Shown piece by piece: positions 54,134-63,539 of a DNA stretch of 64,000 bases. Below the pieces are notes generated by a model. It did not search any database and was not told the DNA's origin. It saw only the letters and a program-made list of their open reading frames with translations. Every line of letters begins with the position of its first letter. Position 1 is the stretch's first letter. Source of the DNA: Natrinema caseinilyticum (lineage in GTDB: Archaea > Halobacteriota > Halobacteria > Halobacteriales > Natrialbaceae). The stretch lies in assembly GCF_024227435.1 (NCBI RefSeq), contig NZ_CP100445.1, forward strand, positions 3,717,369 through 3,781,368, in the 5' to 3' direction. The translations under genes were made by a program, and so were the position numbers.

Positions 54134-54979
54134 ATGTACGGCGTCGTCACCCGTAACGCCGAAGAAGTACGGTGGCCGGAGTTCGATCACGGATTCTACG
54201 AAGTCAAAGACGTGACCGGCAGGTCCGCCGACCCGATCGCAGACGGAGTGAACATGGTCTCCTGTTTCGGCGACAACGCCGCCGCCGACGCCGACCCGTC
54301 GCTGGTACCCGTCGACGACATGGGCCGGCCGGCCGATCGGAGGCGGTCGTACTTCGACTGGGCGTACATCTGTCCCTCCCGCAGCGACTATCGGGAGGGC
54401 CTGTTCGAGATCATCGACGATTGCGTCGCCGAAAACGAAGACGTCCGCCTGGACGACATCGGCTTTCCTCGCGCGGAGTACTGTCGATGTGGCGTCTGTG
54501 AGACGGCATTCGAGGAGAGCGAGTACGACGATCGGATGGCCTGGCGAGCCTCCGTCATCACGTCGTTCGTCGAAGCGGCCACCGACCGCATTCCGGGCAC
54601 GGTCTACATGACGCTTTACCCAGATCCCTACCCCGGTCACCTCTACGAGCGCGCCGGCATCGACCTCGCGGCCATCGAGGAACACGTCGACGAGTTCGTC
54701 GTCCCGCTGTACGATACGGCCTACGGGACGACCTACTGGCTCGAGACGATCGCGAAGGGGTTCGAGAGCGCGCTCGAGACGCCGTTTAATATCGAATTGT
54801 ACGCCGTAAACGTCGACGTCGACGACCTCATCCACGCCACAGAGGTGGCCGACGCGTACGCCAACGACGTCTATTTCGGCTACGAGGCGAGCAACGCGCG
54901 CGCTGCGTTACGGCGGATGCGAGCCGACGACCGCGAGGGGGTAACACACGGCACACCGGGTTCCGACTCCGAGTCCTGA
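54134..54979 (+). CDS. Conserved haloarchaeal protein, possible glycosidase-like barrel
   Basis: 281 residues. Blocks include MYGVVTRNAEEVRWPEFDHG, RRSYFDWAYICPSRSDYREG, LDDIGFPRAEYCRCGVCETA, TVYMTLYPDPYPGHLYERAG and EFVVPLYDTAYGTTYWLETI. The pattern of strands ending in acidic and aromatic residues (GFPRAEY, MTLYPDP, VPLYDTAY) resembles TIM-barrel glycosidase-like proteins. Three cysteines in EYCRCGVCE might bind metal. Start ATG at 54134. A cytoplasmic enzyme of unknown substrate is likely; the assignment is tentative. Confidence 0.6.
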   Translation: MYGVVTRNAEEVRWPEFDHGFYEVKDVTGRSADPIADGVNMVSCFGDNAAADADPSLVPVDDMGRPADRRRSYFDWAYICPSRSDYREGLFEIIDDCVAENEDVRLDDIGFPRAEYCRCGVCETAFEESEYDDRMAWRASVITSFVEAATDRIPGTVYMTLYPDPYPGHLYERAGIDLAAIEEHVDEFVVPLYDTAYGTTYWLETIAKGFESALETPFNIELYAVNVDVDDLIHATEVADAYANDVYFGYEASNARAALRRMRADDREGVTHGTPGSDSES

Positions 54980-55251
54980 GCGGACGCCGACGTTCAGATT
55001 CGAACCTCTCGTCCGTCTGCTTCCGTATTCAAGGGCGAATTACGTCGTTGTACGGGATGATTATCGCGTCGTCGACGCGGGACAGCGTGCCCGCCCGTCA
55101 CACCGGACGCGGTCCCGCCAGCGATCGTTTACGGGCGATTGGGTTCGTGCTTCCGGACGGAACTGACGCTGCCCTTTATCTGCGTCTCGGTTGCGTCCAG
55201 TCGTGAACCGGGGATCGGCTGACGGTGATCCGATATCCCCAGGTGAATCTC

Positions 55252-56250
55252 ATGAGACGGAATCAATCTCCGCAATCGACAGACCCGGAGCAGATGGCAG
55301 AGTCGACGATGAATCAGGGCCAGCAAGCGATGGAACAACTGATCGATCTCCAGCGCAACATGGCTCAAATGACTCTGAGCGCGCTCAAATGGCAGGAGAG
55401 CGCCCAGAAACAGAGCTTCGAAATAACGAAGTCGATGCTCGAGAACGCGATGGGCCAGCAGTTGACGGAGTCGATGATGCAGAGTTACCTGCAGGGCGTC
55501 GAGGCCATGATGCCCGAAATGGAGCAGATGATGGAGGAAGGCTTCGAGGCCGCCGCCCAGCCGCAGATGAATCAGATGGAACGGATGGGGGATCAAATGG
55601 GGCGAATCGGCAGTCAGTTCGCGGAGAGCGGACGGCAGATGCAGCAGGGGAGTCCGTCGGGTCAACGGGAGATCTCCCCGGGGCGGGGAGAGTTGGACAC
55701 GGAACGGCGAGAGAGAGCCCAGCAGAGCCAGCGAGAGACCGCCCAGGGGATGACGAGCGGGCGAGAAGGGATCCGCTCCCAGGAACGGCGCCGGGAGACG
55801 ACCCGGGGCCGACCGTCAGAATTTTCGCCGACCGGCCGGGAAGGGGCCACGCAAGGACTCGGACAGCAAACGGGGACGCCGGCGGGGCAACGACGGGCAC
55901 CGCAGACCGGCGGGCAACCGAGGCCGAGCGATCGGTCGCGGCCCCAACAGTACGAGGAAACGGGCGAGTGGGTCGCGCCCGAGCGGTACTCCCAGCGCAC
56001 CGCGCCCGACCGTGAGACAGCGGGTCGACAGGACCAGCCGATCTCGCAGACTCAGCAGGGGGAGGGCACACAGCCGTCCATGCGTCGCGCCAGAACTGAA
56101 CAGAGCGGGGGCCGCGACCGGAATCGCGGGACGACCCGTCGAACCGACGAGATGGCGGCGATGGAGGAGATGAACCTCACGTCCGACCGATCGAGTCGAC
56201 GACCCACCGAGCGCCGCACGGACGAGGAGCGGCGATCGGAACAGCAGTAA
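55252..56250 (+). CDS. Phasin-like coiled-coil protein with long disordered Q/R-rich tail
   Basis: 332 residues from ATG 55252, preceded by AGGTG as a possible ribosome site and, 70 bases up, by CCTTTATC (55171-55178), a TATA box; a GTG at 55225 is the alternative. Residues 20-120 are helical and amphipathic (QGQQAMEQLIDLQRNMAQMT, LSALKWQESAQKQSFEITKS, MLENAMGQQLTESMMQSYLQ), the style of PHA granule-associated phasins, and rich in methionine. From residue 125 the chain is Q/R/G/E/S-rich and disordered. No other PHA gene is in the window, although a crotonase-fold enzyme gene lies 0.7 kb on. The phasin role is inferred from composition. Confidence 0.55.
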   Translation: MRRNQSPQSTDPEQMAESTMNQGQQAMEQLIDLQRNMAQMTLSALKWQESAQKQSFEITKSMLENAMGQQLTESMMQSYLQGVEAMMPEMEQMMEEGFEAAAQPQMNQMERMGDQMGRIGSQFAESGRQMQQGSPSGQREISPGRGELDTERRERAQQSQRETAQGMTSGREGIRSQERRRETTRGRPSEFSPTGREGATQGLGQQTGTPAGQRRAPQTGGQPRPSDRSRPQQYEETGEWVAPERYSQRTAPDRETAGRQDQPISQTQQGEGTQPSMRRARTEQSGGRDRNRGTTRRTDEMAAMEEMNLTSDRSSRRPTERRTDEERRSEQQ

Positions 56251-56427
56251 GGTGAAGCGAGGCGAGGTCCTCAGACGCCACCGGTCCGTCGGAGAACCGC
56301 CCGGAGTCGTCGCTGAAGCGGGCTGAAAGTCCTGTCTAACCGTCGCGAAACAGCGCGGGCCCGAGGACGCAGCGTTCGTCACCCGCGACACTGTCGCGGC
56401 GATCGAAAACGAAACCGTCGATCCGTG

Positions 56428-56823
56428 TTACCGCCGTCGGTCGTCGTCGTCGCCGAGGAGTCCCTCCTCGTCGCCGGTTCCACTGATGTCGTTTTCGTCC
56501 CGATCGATACCGCGATCGCGGTTCGTTCCGGTCGTCTCGGTCGTCTCGGTACCCCGTGTTCCACCGGTCGTGCCAGCACCGGACAGATCGCTCTCGAGGC
56601 GGACCTCGTCGTCCGTTACTCGAGCGACTGCCTCGTCCTGCAGCGGATAGGTGTCCTCGTCAGTTCCGCTCCAGCCGAGCTTCGCCTTTATCGTGTCCGT
56701 GATCCCGGGATCGGGCTCCACGTGGGCCGTTCCGTGTTCGACGTCAGCGACGATTCCGATCTGGTCGCCGGCGGCGTTGATGACGCGCTTGCCAGTGTCG
56801 TCGTCGGAAAACTGTGGAGACAT
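56428..56823 (-). CDS. PRC-barrel domain protein with disordered tail
   Basis: 131 residues. A PRC-barrel (DDDTGKRVINAAGDQIGIVA, DVEHGTAHVEPDPG) at the N-terminus is followed by DTYPLQDEAVARVTDDEVRL and a Gly/Thr-rich, then acidic tail (TGGTRGTETTETTGTN, TGDEEGLLGDDDDRRR). PRC-barrels occur as small stand-alone proteins in haloarchaea; some act in cell division (CdpB-type), but this short form is of unknown role. Start at ATG 56823; the frame is open upstream but with poor composition. Confidence 0.7.
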   Translation of the reverse strand: MSPQFSDDDTGKRVINAAGDQIGIVADVEHGTAHVEPDPGITDTIKAKLGWSGTDEDTYPLQDEAVARVTDDEVRLESDLSGAGTTGGTRGTETTETTGTNRDRGIDRDENDISGTGDEEGLLGDDDDRRR

Positions 56824-56915
56824 TGCAGTTTCAATAACACCGGGTTCACGAAAGGACGTGGTGCTTGCTGGCGCATGCGGTTCGGACGGAAGATTCGAGC
56901 ACCCACTGTCCGTCG

Positions 56916-57680
56916 CTACTCGAATTCCGGCTCCCGATCCTCCAGGAACGCAGTGACCCCTTCCTCGTGTGCGGCCGAGGTCCGTGCCTGGGCCTGAAGC
57001 AGGTTCTCGTAGTCGAGTGCCTCGTCCCACGGCCGACTCATGTTCTCATGCATCGCCCGTTTCATCATCCCGATGGTAGCCGTGGGACCGCTCGCGATCC
57101 GCTCGACTGTTTCGGCGACCCGGTCGTCGAGTTCGTCGGCGGGAACCGCCTCGTTGATCAGTTCGAGGTCGGCCGCCCGGTCGGCATCGAAGAACTCGCC
57201 GGTGAACGCGAGTCGTTTCGCGGCCCGCAGACCGACGACGTGCGGGAGCATGAACGTGCCGCCGGTGTCGGGAATGAGCCCGACTCTGACGAAGGCACAG
57301 GAGAACGTCGCATCGGCCGTCGCGAACGCGAGGTCCGAAAGCGCGACGATCGAGAGGCCGGCCCCGATCGCGTCGCCGTTTACTTTCGCGACGATCGGCA
57401 CGGGACACTCGAGCATCGCTTCGACGACGCGTCCGAACGTTTCTGTGACTCGCTCGTAGGACTTCCGCGACGAGTCGGGCGTTTTCGCCAACGACTCGAG
57501 GTCGCCACCGGCGCTGAAGGCGTCGCCCGCCCCGGTGATCACGATCGCGTCGTACTCGTCGGTGGCGGCGTCTTCGATCGCGTCCGCCAGTTCGTTTGCC
57601 GTCTCCATCGTGAGGGCGTTGAGCGCCTCCGGCCGATCGAACGTTAGCCGTAACACACCGTCGTCGCTGTTGATATCCAT
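56916..57680 (-). CDS. Enoyl-CoA hydratase/isomerase family protein
   Basis: A 254-residue crotonase. N-terminal LRLTFDRPEALNALTMETAN, oxyanion-hole strand IVITGAGDAFSAGGDLESLA, VPIVAKVNGDAIGAGLSIVA, then FVRVGLIPDTGGTFMLPHVV and ELINEAVPADELDDRVAE. One usual acidic hydratase residue position reads PDTGG, the other is not obvious (FVRVGLI), so isomerase or hydratase activity cannot be separated. Role in fatty acid or aromatic acid breakdown is likely. It neighbours the phasin-like gene, which fits PHA or fatty acid metabolism. Confidence 0.88.
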   Translation of the reverse strand: MDINSDDGVLRLTFDRPEALNALTMETANELADAIEDAATDEYDAIVITGAGDAFSAGGDLESLAKTPDSSRKSYERVTETFGRVVEAMLECPVPIVAKVNGDAIGAGLSIVALSDLAFATADATFSCAFVRVGLIPDTGGTFMLPHVVGLRAAKRLAFTGEFFDADRAADLELINEAVPADELDDRVAETVERIASGPTATIGMMKRAMHENMSRPWDEALDYENLLQAQARTSAAHEEGVTAFLEDREPEFE

Positions 57681-57892
57681 GTTGCGAGCGTCGCGGGCCG
57701 GACTCTTAACAGTGGGCGGTTGACGATCGGTGTCGGCCCCGTGACACCGGTCGGTCAGAACGGGTGCACTCGAGCGAGAGGACGGCGTGGAGGCTCGTCA
57801 CTCGTCACTACTGAGAACGATCGGCCGGTGAAAAGCATCGAGCCGGGCCGTTGGACCGGACACCTGACGTCGCCCGTATCGAGCGATCGGCC

Positions 57893-58561
57893 TCAATTCG
57901 ATGGAACGGCCGGTGCCGCAGTCTCCTCGTCCGTCACGTTGAGTTCGGACGTGACGAGCGCGCGGTAGGCCCGACGCAGGCGCTCGGAGAGCGCCTGGTG
58001 GGAGATATCGAGTTCCTCCGAGAGCTCCTGCATCGAGACCTCGCGGGGGATCTCGAAGTAGCCGTGATCGATCGCCGCGACCAGGGTTTGGTACTGACGA
58101 GTCGTGAGCCCGCACTGGGAGTGCGTTTCCTCGGCCAGGTCGAACAGTCTGACGATCGTCGGCGTGACACCGGTTTCGTCGAGGCGGTCGTACAGCGTGC
58201 TTACGCTTTCGCGGTCCACGACCCGGATACTGAGCAGCCACGTCCCGTTCGAGGCGGACGCGCTGAGCACCGTTCCGCCCTCCTCGAGGACGATCTCGAA
58301 CGGGTCGACCGCGTCCGGCTCGAACTCGATGTCGTACAACCAGCGATCTTCGTCGCTGCTGATCTGGGAATACGGACCGATCGCCGAGGCTTCGTCGAGG
58401 GCCGTCTCGATCTCGGATTGCGATGGCCCCGACAGCCAGAGCCCGTGCCCGCTCGAGGCGATCACTCGTTCCATCTCGCAGGAGAGTGATGGAACGGCCT
58501 CGAACAGTTCTTCGGTTCCGGTTCCGTCGGCCGAAATCTCGATGTCTGCGATGGATGTCAT
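57893..58561 (-). CDS. Bat-type HTH_10 transcriptional regulator
   Basis: 222 residues. An N-terminal sensory domain of about 155 residues (SIADIEISADGTGTEELFEA, RWLYDIEFEPDAVDPFEIVL) precedes the C-terminal HTH_10: LTTRQYQTLVAAIDHGYFEI, PREVSMQELSEELDISHQAL and SERLRRAYRALV. This is the haloarchaeal bacterio-opsin activator class. Start at MTSIADIEISADG (58561). It is divergent from nothing nearby and its targets are unknown. It has no PAS or GAF domain, unlike the regulator at 9.5-11.8 kb. Confidence 0.87.
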   Translation of the reverse strand: MTSIADIEISADGTGTEELFEAVPSLSCEMERVIASSGHGLWLSGPSQSEIETALDEASAIGPYSQISSDEDRWLYDIEFEPDAVDPFEIVLEEGGTVLSASASNGTWLLSIRVVDRESVSTLYDRLDETGVTPTIVRLFDLAEETHSQCGLTTRQYQTLVAAIDHGYFEIPREVSMQELSEELDISHQALSERLRRAYRALVTSELNVTDEETAAPAVPSN

Positions 58562-58802
58562 GATTCTCGTTCGTGAATAGTACGACGACGTCCATAACCC
58601 CACTTCCAAACCACTTAGAAAAGGTCTGAGTGACTTTCACGCGTTCTGATCGGTATCGTGGGGGCGAACTGCGGAACCGCTATAGCGCTCGAGTTCCCCG
58701 CGGGGCGTTCCGATCGGCACCCGCCCAGCGATGACAGCGATTTCTCGCGGCGAGGGCCGGCGTCGTCCGCCTCGAGTCCCTGTGAACGAGGGAACGACGG
58801 AA

Positions 58803-59468
58803 TCAGAACAGTTCGACCCGAATCCCGTCGGCCTCGAGATCGTCCGCGAACGCCACCTCGTCCGTTTCGATCGGCTCGAACGTATCGTAGTGTTCCGGCA
58901 GGACGAGTGCCGGATCGAGGCTTCGGGCGAAGTCGGCGGCCTCGTGGCGATCCATCGTGAAGTGCCCGCCGATCGGGGGGACAAACACGTCCGCGGACAT
59001 CGACTCGTGGTGCGGGAGGAAATCCGTATCCGACGGGACGAAGATCGTCGTCCCTTCGATGGTCAACACGAGCCCGATCACTTCGCCGTCGGCGTGATAC
59101 GGGTTGCCATCGTCGTCGACGTGTTCCCCGTCGGGATCGTTGTAGGCGGGAACCGACCGGACATCGATTCCCTCGACGGACGTCTCGCCCTCGTACGGCA
59201 GGTCGACGACGTCGAAGCCGAGCCCGCTGGTATCGACCGCCTCGTAAACGGCGACCGTCGCGTCCGGGCCGGCGACCGCCTCGATCGCGTCCGGGTCGTA
59301 GTGATCGTAGTCGTCGTGCGTGACGAACACGATATCACCGTCTCTCGGTTCGTCCGCGAGGACCTCTCCCCAGGGGTCGACGTAGACGACGGTTCCGTCC
59401 TCGGTCGCGATGCGAACGCTCGCGTGCCCGAGTCGCTCGAACGTGATTCCTTCGTAATCGACGGACAT
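58803..59468 (-). CDS. MBL-fold metal-dependent hydrolase
   Basis: 221 residues. MBL core: ITFERLGHASVRIATEDGTV, YVDPWGEVLADEPRDGDIVF and THDDYDHYDPDAIEAVAG, where the usual HxHxDH reads THDDYDHYD, then FVPSDTDFLPHHE and VFVPPIGGHFTMDRHEAADF. The metal histidines are partly shifted, as in the UlaG-like subgroup of small L-ascorbate-type hydrolases. Start at ATG 59468; the frame extends upstream but without support. Substrate unknown. Confidence 0.85.
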   Translation of the reverse strand: MSVDYEGITFERLGHASVRIATEDGTVVYVDPWGEVLADEPRDGDIVFVTHDDYDHYDPDAIEAVAGPDATVAVYEAVDTSGLGFDVVDLPYEGETSVEGIDVRSVPAYNDPDGEHVDDDGNPYHADGEVIGLVLTIEGTTIFVPSDTDFLPHHESMSADVFVPPIGGHFTMDRHEAADFARSLDPALVLPEHYDTFEPIETDEVAFADDLEADGIRVELF

Positions 59469-59747
59469 GGTCGCTCGAGCGTATGTCGACGCTCGCTTTA
59501 TAGCTCGGGGTATCGGTACCTCGTGGAAATCCGGGCCGGCGTATCCGTCCGCCACCGGACGCCGACGGAAGAGCGAACCACACTCCGCGACAAACCACAA
59601 TCCAGCCTCGATCCGTCGGAACGAGAGCGCCGAATACGGCCGATCGACTCGCAGTCCGGCACTGAAAGATGGGCCCGATTTCACCGGACCGAGCACCCGT
59701 GTCGAGCGACGCACGGACGCTCCCGATCGGGTGACTCGGGCCCGCAC

Positions 59748-61034
59748 TCACTCGTCCCACACACCGGCTGTCACGTCGATGGCGTCGTTGAACGAGGCGA
59801 CGAGCACGGTCACCGCGAGGTCGCCCAGGACGTTGACCATCGTGCGAAGCCGGTCTAGAATCGGGTCCACACCCGCGACGAAACCGACGACTTCCAGGGG
59901 CAATCCGAGCTGGGTCAGTACCAGCGTGAGCATGACGAGTCCGGCACTGGGAATCCCGGGGGTGCCGATGCTCGCGAGAACCGCGAGGAACACGACGGTG
60001 ATCTGTTCGCCGACCGAGAGCTGAACCCCCGCCAGGTTCGCGGCGAAGATGGCGACGATACCCTGGTACATCACCGTTCCGTCCATGTTGATCGTCGCGC
60101 CAATTGGCAGCGAGAAACCGTAGACGCTCTTGTCCACGCACAGGCGCTCCTGGGCGTTGCGCATCGTCACCGGCAGCGTCGCGCTGCTCGAGGAGCTACT
60201 GAGCGCGGTTACCAGCGCCGTCCGGCTTCCGTTGAGAAAGGAAAGCGGCGAGCAGTGGACGATCATCAGCATGATACCAAGGAGGTACACGACGGTGACG
60301 TGGAGGACTACGGCCGCTGTGAGCGTCCCCATCAGAACGGCAAACGGGAGAATCGCATCGGCCCCGACTCGATCGAACACCGAGGCCATGAGCGCGAAGA
60401 CACCGACCACGCCGTACTCGAGGACGCCCCAGACGATCACGAACATCGCTTCGGCCCCGGCTTCGCTGCTATCGCGAATGGCTGTGACGCCGTCGCGGAC
60501 GGCCGCCGACTCCGTCCGCTCCGCCACCAGCAATAGCGCCAGGCCGAACACGACGACGAAGAAGATGATCGCGACGATATCGGCGTCCGCGATCGCACCG
60601 AACGGGTTCGTCGGCACGATGCCGAGGAGGACCTCTGTCAGCGTCGGCGGTTCGACGGACGCCGTCTCAGTCGACGTCGCCGCAGCCTCCTCGAGTTCGA
60701 ACCCCGCGCCCGGGTCGACCAGGTTTGCGACGCCGAGTCCGATCACGACTGCGATCGTCGACGTCACCGCGTAGATGGCCACGACCTGGCCGCCGATGCG
60801 ACCGAGCGTTTCCGGGCGCAGTTGTTGCAGGCCCGTCAAGAGCGTGAATACGACGGTCGGGACCACCAGCATACTGAGCAGGCGGACGAAGAGGTCACCC
60901 AGCGGCGCGAGCGCCGTCGCGGGCTCGCCGACTGCGAGGCCGACGACCGAGCCGAGGACGAACGCGGCTCCGATCCGATAGACGAGCGCGACGGCGCGAT
61001 ATCGTTTCCAGAGGGATCGTATCATCGCGATCAT
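59748..61034 (-). CDS. Dicarboxylate/amino acid:cation symporter (DAACS family)
   Basis: 428 residues with the family marks: the serine-rich SSSSSATLPVTMRNAQE hairpin, GATINMDGTVMYQGIVAIFA and IGTPGIPSAGLVMLTLVLTQ. These belong to GltP/DctA-like carriers that take up C4-dicarboxylates or glutamate/aspartate with sodium or protons. Eight helices and two re-entrant hairpins are expected. Start ATG 61034; MIRSLWKRY at 61025 is the alternative. A single gene facing a gene-free region. Confidence 0.9.
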   Translation of the reverse strand: MIAMIRSLWKRYRAVALVYRIGAAFVLGSVVGLAVGEPATALAPLGDLFVRLLSMLVVPTVVFTLLTGLQQLRPETLGRIGGQVVAIYAVTSTIAVVIGLGVANLVDPGAGFELEEAAATSTETASVEPPTLTEVLLGIVPTNPFGAIADADIVAIIFFVVVFGLALLLVAERTESAAVRDGVTAIRDSSEAGAEAMFVIVWGVLEYGVVGVFALMASVFDRVGADAILPFAVLMGTLTAAVVLHVTVVYLLGIMLMIVHCSPLSFLNGSRTALVTALSSSSSSATLPVTMRNAQERLCVDKSVYGFSLPIGATINMDGTVMYQGIVAIFAANLAGVQLSVGEQITVVFLAVLASIGTPGIPSAGLVMLTLVLTQLGLPLEVVGFVAGVDPILDRLRTMVNVLGDLAVTVLVASFNDAIDVTAGVWDE

Positions 61035-61827
61035 TCTCGTAAGCGCGCACGGTCCCTACCGTGGCGGACGGGAAAAATACCGACACCGGGCGACGCCACG
61101 CTGGCCGGCGATGGATGGGGTGCAGATAGCACGTTACGGTGCGACGCGTCTCGAGGCATCCTCTCGATTCAGTCTCGTCACGTCAGCCGCGAGTCCGTGG
61201 CGACCCGGATCGACCGCACCCGACGACCGGCTGGGGCCGCGTCGTCCGGCGACCACTGGGGTGGTGACGTCGGCCGTCGGTCGGCGTGTGGACGTCACCG
61301 TGCTCGCGTGTCTCACCTCACTCGAGCGGCGACTTCGACACACTGGCGGCGCGTCGACGGACGATCTCGGCGCGATTCGCTCGAGCGATCGCGTGGTGGC
61401 GCTCGACGACTCCGGATCGCGTTGCCACACCGTTGACACCGACGTTCGGTGTCTCGGCCACCGGACTTGTCCCGTTGTCGAACGACGTGGCTCCCGACCG
61501 TTCTTTTTCGCAGCCACTCGCGAACCGGCTGCGATTCCGGGCCGACGACGCCTCTTCGTCTCGAGACGCGAGTTGGTTCGACAGAAATTGAGTCGTCACA
61601 GACTCGAGTTCGAACCTGTGGCTCGGTCAAGAAGATCGCACTCTCCCTGTGTTCGAATCCGAGTTCTGTCACTCATCACTGCTGAACGGTGTTCCCCCAG
61701 AAACGCCGGCCGGGCGCGATTTGAACACACGGTCGGACGTGCTCACTTCGTTGCGCCGACCTCCCTGCGATTCGAATCGTGCCTGCCGGTTCACTCCCGA
61801 TTCGCTCCGCTCATCAGGTCGTTTCAC
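61035..61827. other. Gene-free region with tRNA-like fragments
   Basis: No credible protein gene lies in these 793 bases; the open frames have poor composition and run into the tRNA. The right 220 bases contain T-arm-like pieces: GTTCGAACC (61608-61616), GTTCGAATCC (61651-61660) and GATTCGAATC (61769-61778), the last two inside a shared CTCCCTG-N-G context, plus a copy of the 3' end of the adjacent tRNA-Lys. Confidence 0.5.
61708..61728 (-). repeat. Copy of the tRNA-Lys 3' end (att-like scar)
   Basis: GGCCGGGCGCGATTTGAACA followed by C occurs here and, identically over 21 bases, inside the tRNA-Lys gene at 61829-61849, 121 bp apart. The shared block is the acceptor 3' half and T-arm end, the usual crossover site of integrative elements. 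The DNA between is only about 100 bp, so any element is gone. Confidence 0.65.
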
Positions 61828-61900
61828 GGGCCGGGCGCGATTTGAACACGCGACCGTCTGATTAAGAGTCAGACGCTCTGCCTAACTGAGCTACCGGCCC
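61828..61900 (-). tRNA. tRNA-Lys (anticodon CTT)
   Basis: 73 bases on the minus strand. Acceptor stem GGGCCGG pairs with the 3' end CCGGCCC, the D-arm has AGCTCAGTTAGGCAGAGC, the anticodon stem GTCTGA-CTCTTAA-TCAGAC carries CTT (reads AAG, lysine), and the T-arm CGCGTGTTCAAATCGCG is normal. CCA is not encoded. It is transcribed away from the DHH gene. Confidence 0.95.
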
Positions 61901-62064
61901 TACACCTCCGACTTTCAGTCGGCCGGTAAAATACGTTTCCCTTGGCGCCTCCCGTGGCAGAGATCCACGTGCGGAATTCCCGGGCCCTAGACCGGTCGTA
62001 TCGGCCGTCAGTATTTGCTACTCTTCGGGACCGTTAAGTGCGACCGGTCCGACCACTCGGGCAT

Positions 62065-63522
62065 ATGAGCACGGGGGTTACGATCTCGTCGATCTCTGAC
62101 TACGCTATTTTGGGCTGTGGGAGCGTGGGATACGCTGTCGCGGAAGAGCTCGTCGAGCAGGGGAAAGACGTCCTGATCATCGACCGCGACGAGAACCGCG
62201 TCGAATCGCTCCGAGATCAGGATTTGGACGCCCGGACGGCCGACATCCGCGAATCCGGCGTCGCCGAACTGGTCGCCGACCGCGACGTCGTCCTCATCCT
62301 CGCCTCGGACGTCGAGTCCAACAAACAGGCCGTCGAACACATCCGCGAGAGTACGAACGATCAGTTCGTCGTCGCACGCGCCAGCGATCCCGTCTCCGGC
62401 GACGAACTCTCCGAACTCGGGGCCGATATCGTCATCAACCCCTCCTCGGTCATCGCCGAATCGGCCCTCAGGGCGCTCGAGTCGGGCGAACTCGAGTACA
62501 ACGCGGGCAAACTCGCCGCGCTCGTCGAGGAGACGTCGTCGCACCTCGCCATCGTCACGCAGGACAGCCCGGATCCGGACTCGATCGCCAGTGCGGCCGC
62601 CCTCCAGGCGGTCGCCGACCACCTCGGGATCGAATCCGACATCATCTATCTCGGTGACGTGGGCCACCAGGAGAACCGGGCGTTCGTCAATTTGCTCGGG
62701 ATCGATCTGGTCCAGTGGGACGAAATCGAGGATCACTCGATCTACGACACCGTCGCGCTCGTCGATCACGCGACCTCGAGCGAGATGGAACTCCCGGTCG
62801 ACATCGTCATCGACCACCTCGAAACGGAGTCGGAGACGGGATTCGAACCCGAGTTCGTCGATATTCGGCCGAACATGTCCTCGACGTCGACGATCATGAC
62901 GAAGTACATCCAGGAGTTCGATATGAACGTCTCCGAGGAGGTCGCAACGGCCCTGCTCTACGGCATCCGAGCGGAGACGCTCGATTTCAAACGCGACACG
63001 ACCCCCGCCGACCTCACCGCCGCCGCCTACCTCTATCCGTTCGCGAATCACGACACGCTCGAGCAAGTCGAGTCGCCGTCGATGTCGCCCGAGACGCTGG
63101 ACGTCCTCGCGGAAGCGATCACGAATCGCGACGTTCAGGGCAGCCATCTCGTCTCCAACGCCGGGTTCGTCCGCGACCGCGAGGCGCTCACGCAGGCCGC
63201 AAGTCACCTGCTGAATCTCGAGGGCGTGACGACGACCGCCGTCTTCGGAATCGCCGACGAGACGATCTTTCTCGCCGGTCGCTCGAAGGATATCCGCATC
63301 AACATCGGGAAAGTGCTCGACGACGCCTACGGCGAGATCGGCGAGACGGCCGGCCACTCGACGCAGGCGAGCGCGGAGATTCCGCTCGGCATCTTCACGG
63401 GGATCGAAATCTCTGAGGACACGCGGGATACGCTGCTCGAGTTGACCGAAGAAGCCGTCAAGCGAACGCTGTTCGACGCGATGGGTGTCGAAGGCGGGAG
63501 CGAAGGGTCGAACGGGAGCTGA
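62065..63522 (+). CDS. TrkA-N/DHH-DHHA1 phosphoesterase fusion
   Basis: 485 residues. An N-terminal Rossmann TrkA-N domain (AILGCGSVGYAVAEELVEQG, IIDRDENRVESLRDQDLDA) binds NAD or another nucleotide. From residue 155 a DHH phosphoesterase follows: VTQDSPDPDSIASAAALQAV, IIYLGDVGHQENRAFVNLLG, TVALVDHATSSEMELPVDIV with the DHA-type metal motif, and a DHHA1-like end (GVTTTAVFGIADETIFLAGR). Such archaeal fusions are thought to cleave cyclic dinucleotides or nanoRNA; this specific role is inferred. Start ATG 62065, 160 bases from the tRNA gene on the other strand. Confidence 0.9.
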   Translation: MSTGVTISSISDYAILGCGSVGYAVAEELVEQGKDVLIIDRDENRVESLRDQDLDARTADIRESGVAELVADRDVVLILASDVESNKQAVEHIRESTNDQFVVARASDPVSGDELSELGADIVINPSSVIAESALRALESGELEYNAGKLAALVEETSSHLAIVTQDSPDPDSIASAAALQAVADHLGIESDIIYLGDVGHQENRAFVNLLGIDLVQWDEIEDHSIYDTVALVDHATSSEMELPVDIVIDHLETESETGFEPEFVDIRPNMSSTSTIMTKYIQEFDMNVSEEVATALLYGIRAETLDFKRDTTPADLTAAAYLYPFANHDTLEQVESPSMSPETLDVLAEAITNRDVQGSHLVSNAGFVRDREALTQAASHLLNLEGVTTTAVFGIADETIFLAGRSKDIRINIGKVLDDAYGEIGETAGHSTQASAEIPLGIFTGIEISEDTRDTLLELTEEAVKRTLFDAMGVEGGSEGSNGS

Positions 63523-63539
63523 AAGGCTCGGAGAGTCTC

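Noticed and set aside
61111-61845. Possible protein gene of 244 codons before tRNA-Lys
   Set aside because: It runs into the tRNA gene, includes the att-like scar, and its product reads like frame-translated tRNA text (FEHTVGRAHF, RFESCLPVHS).
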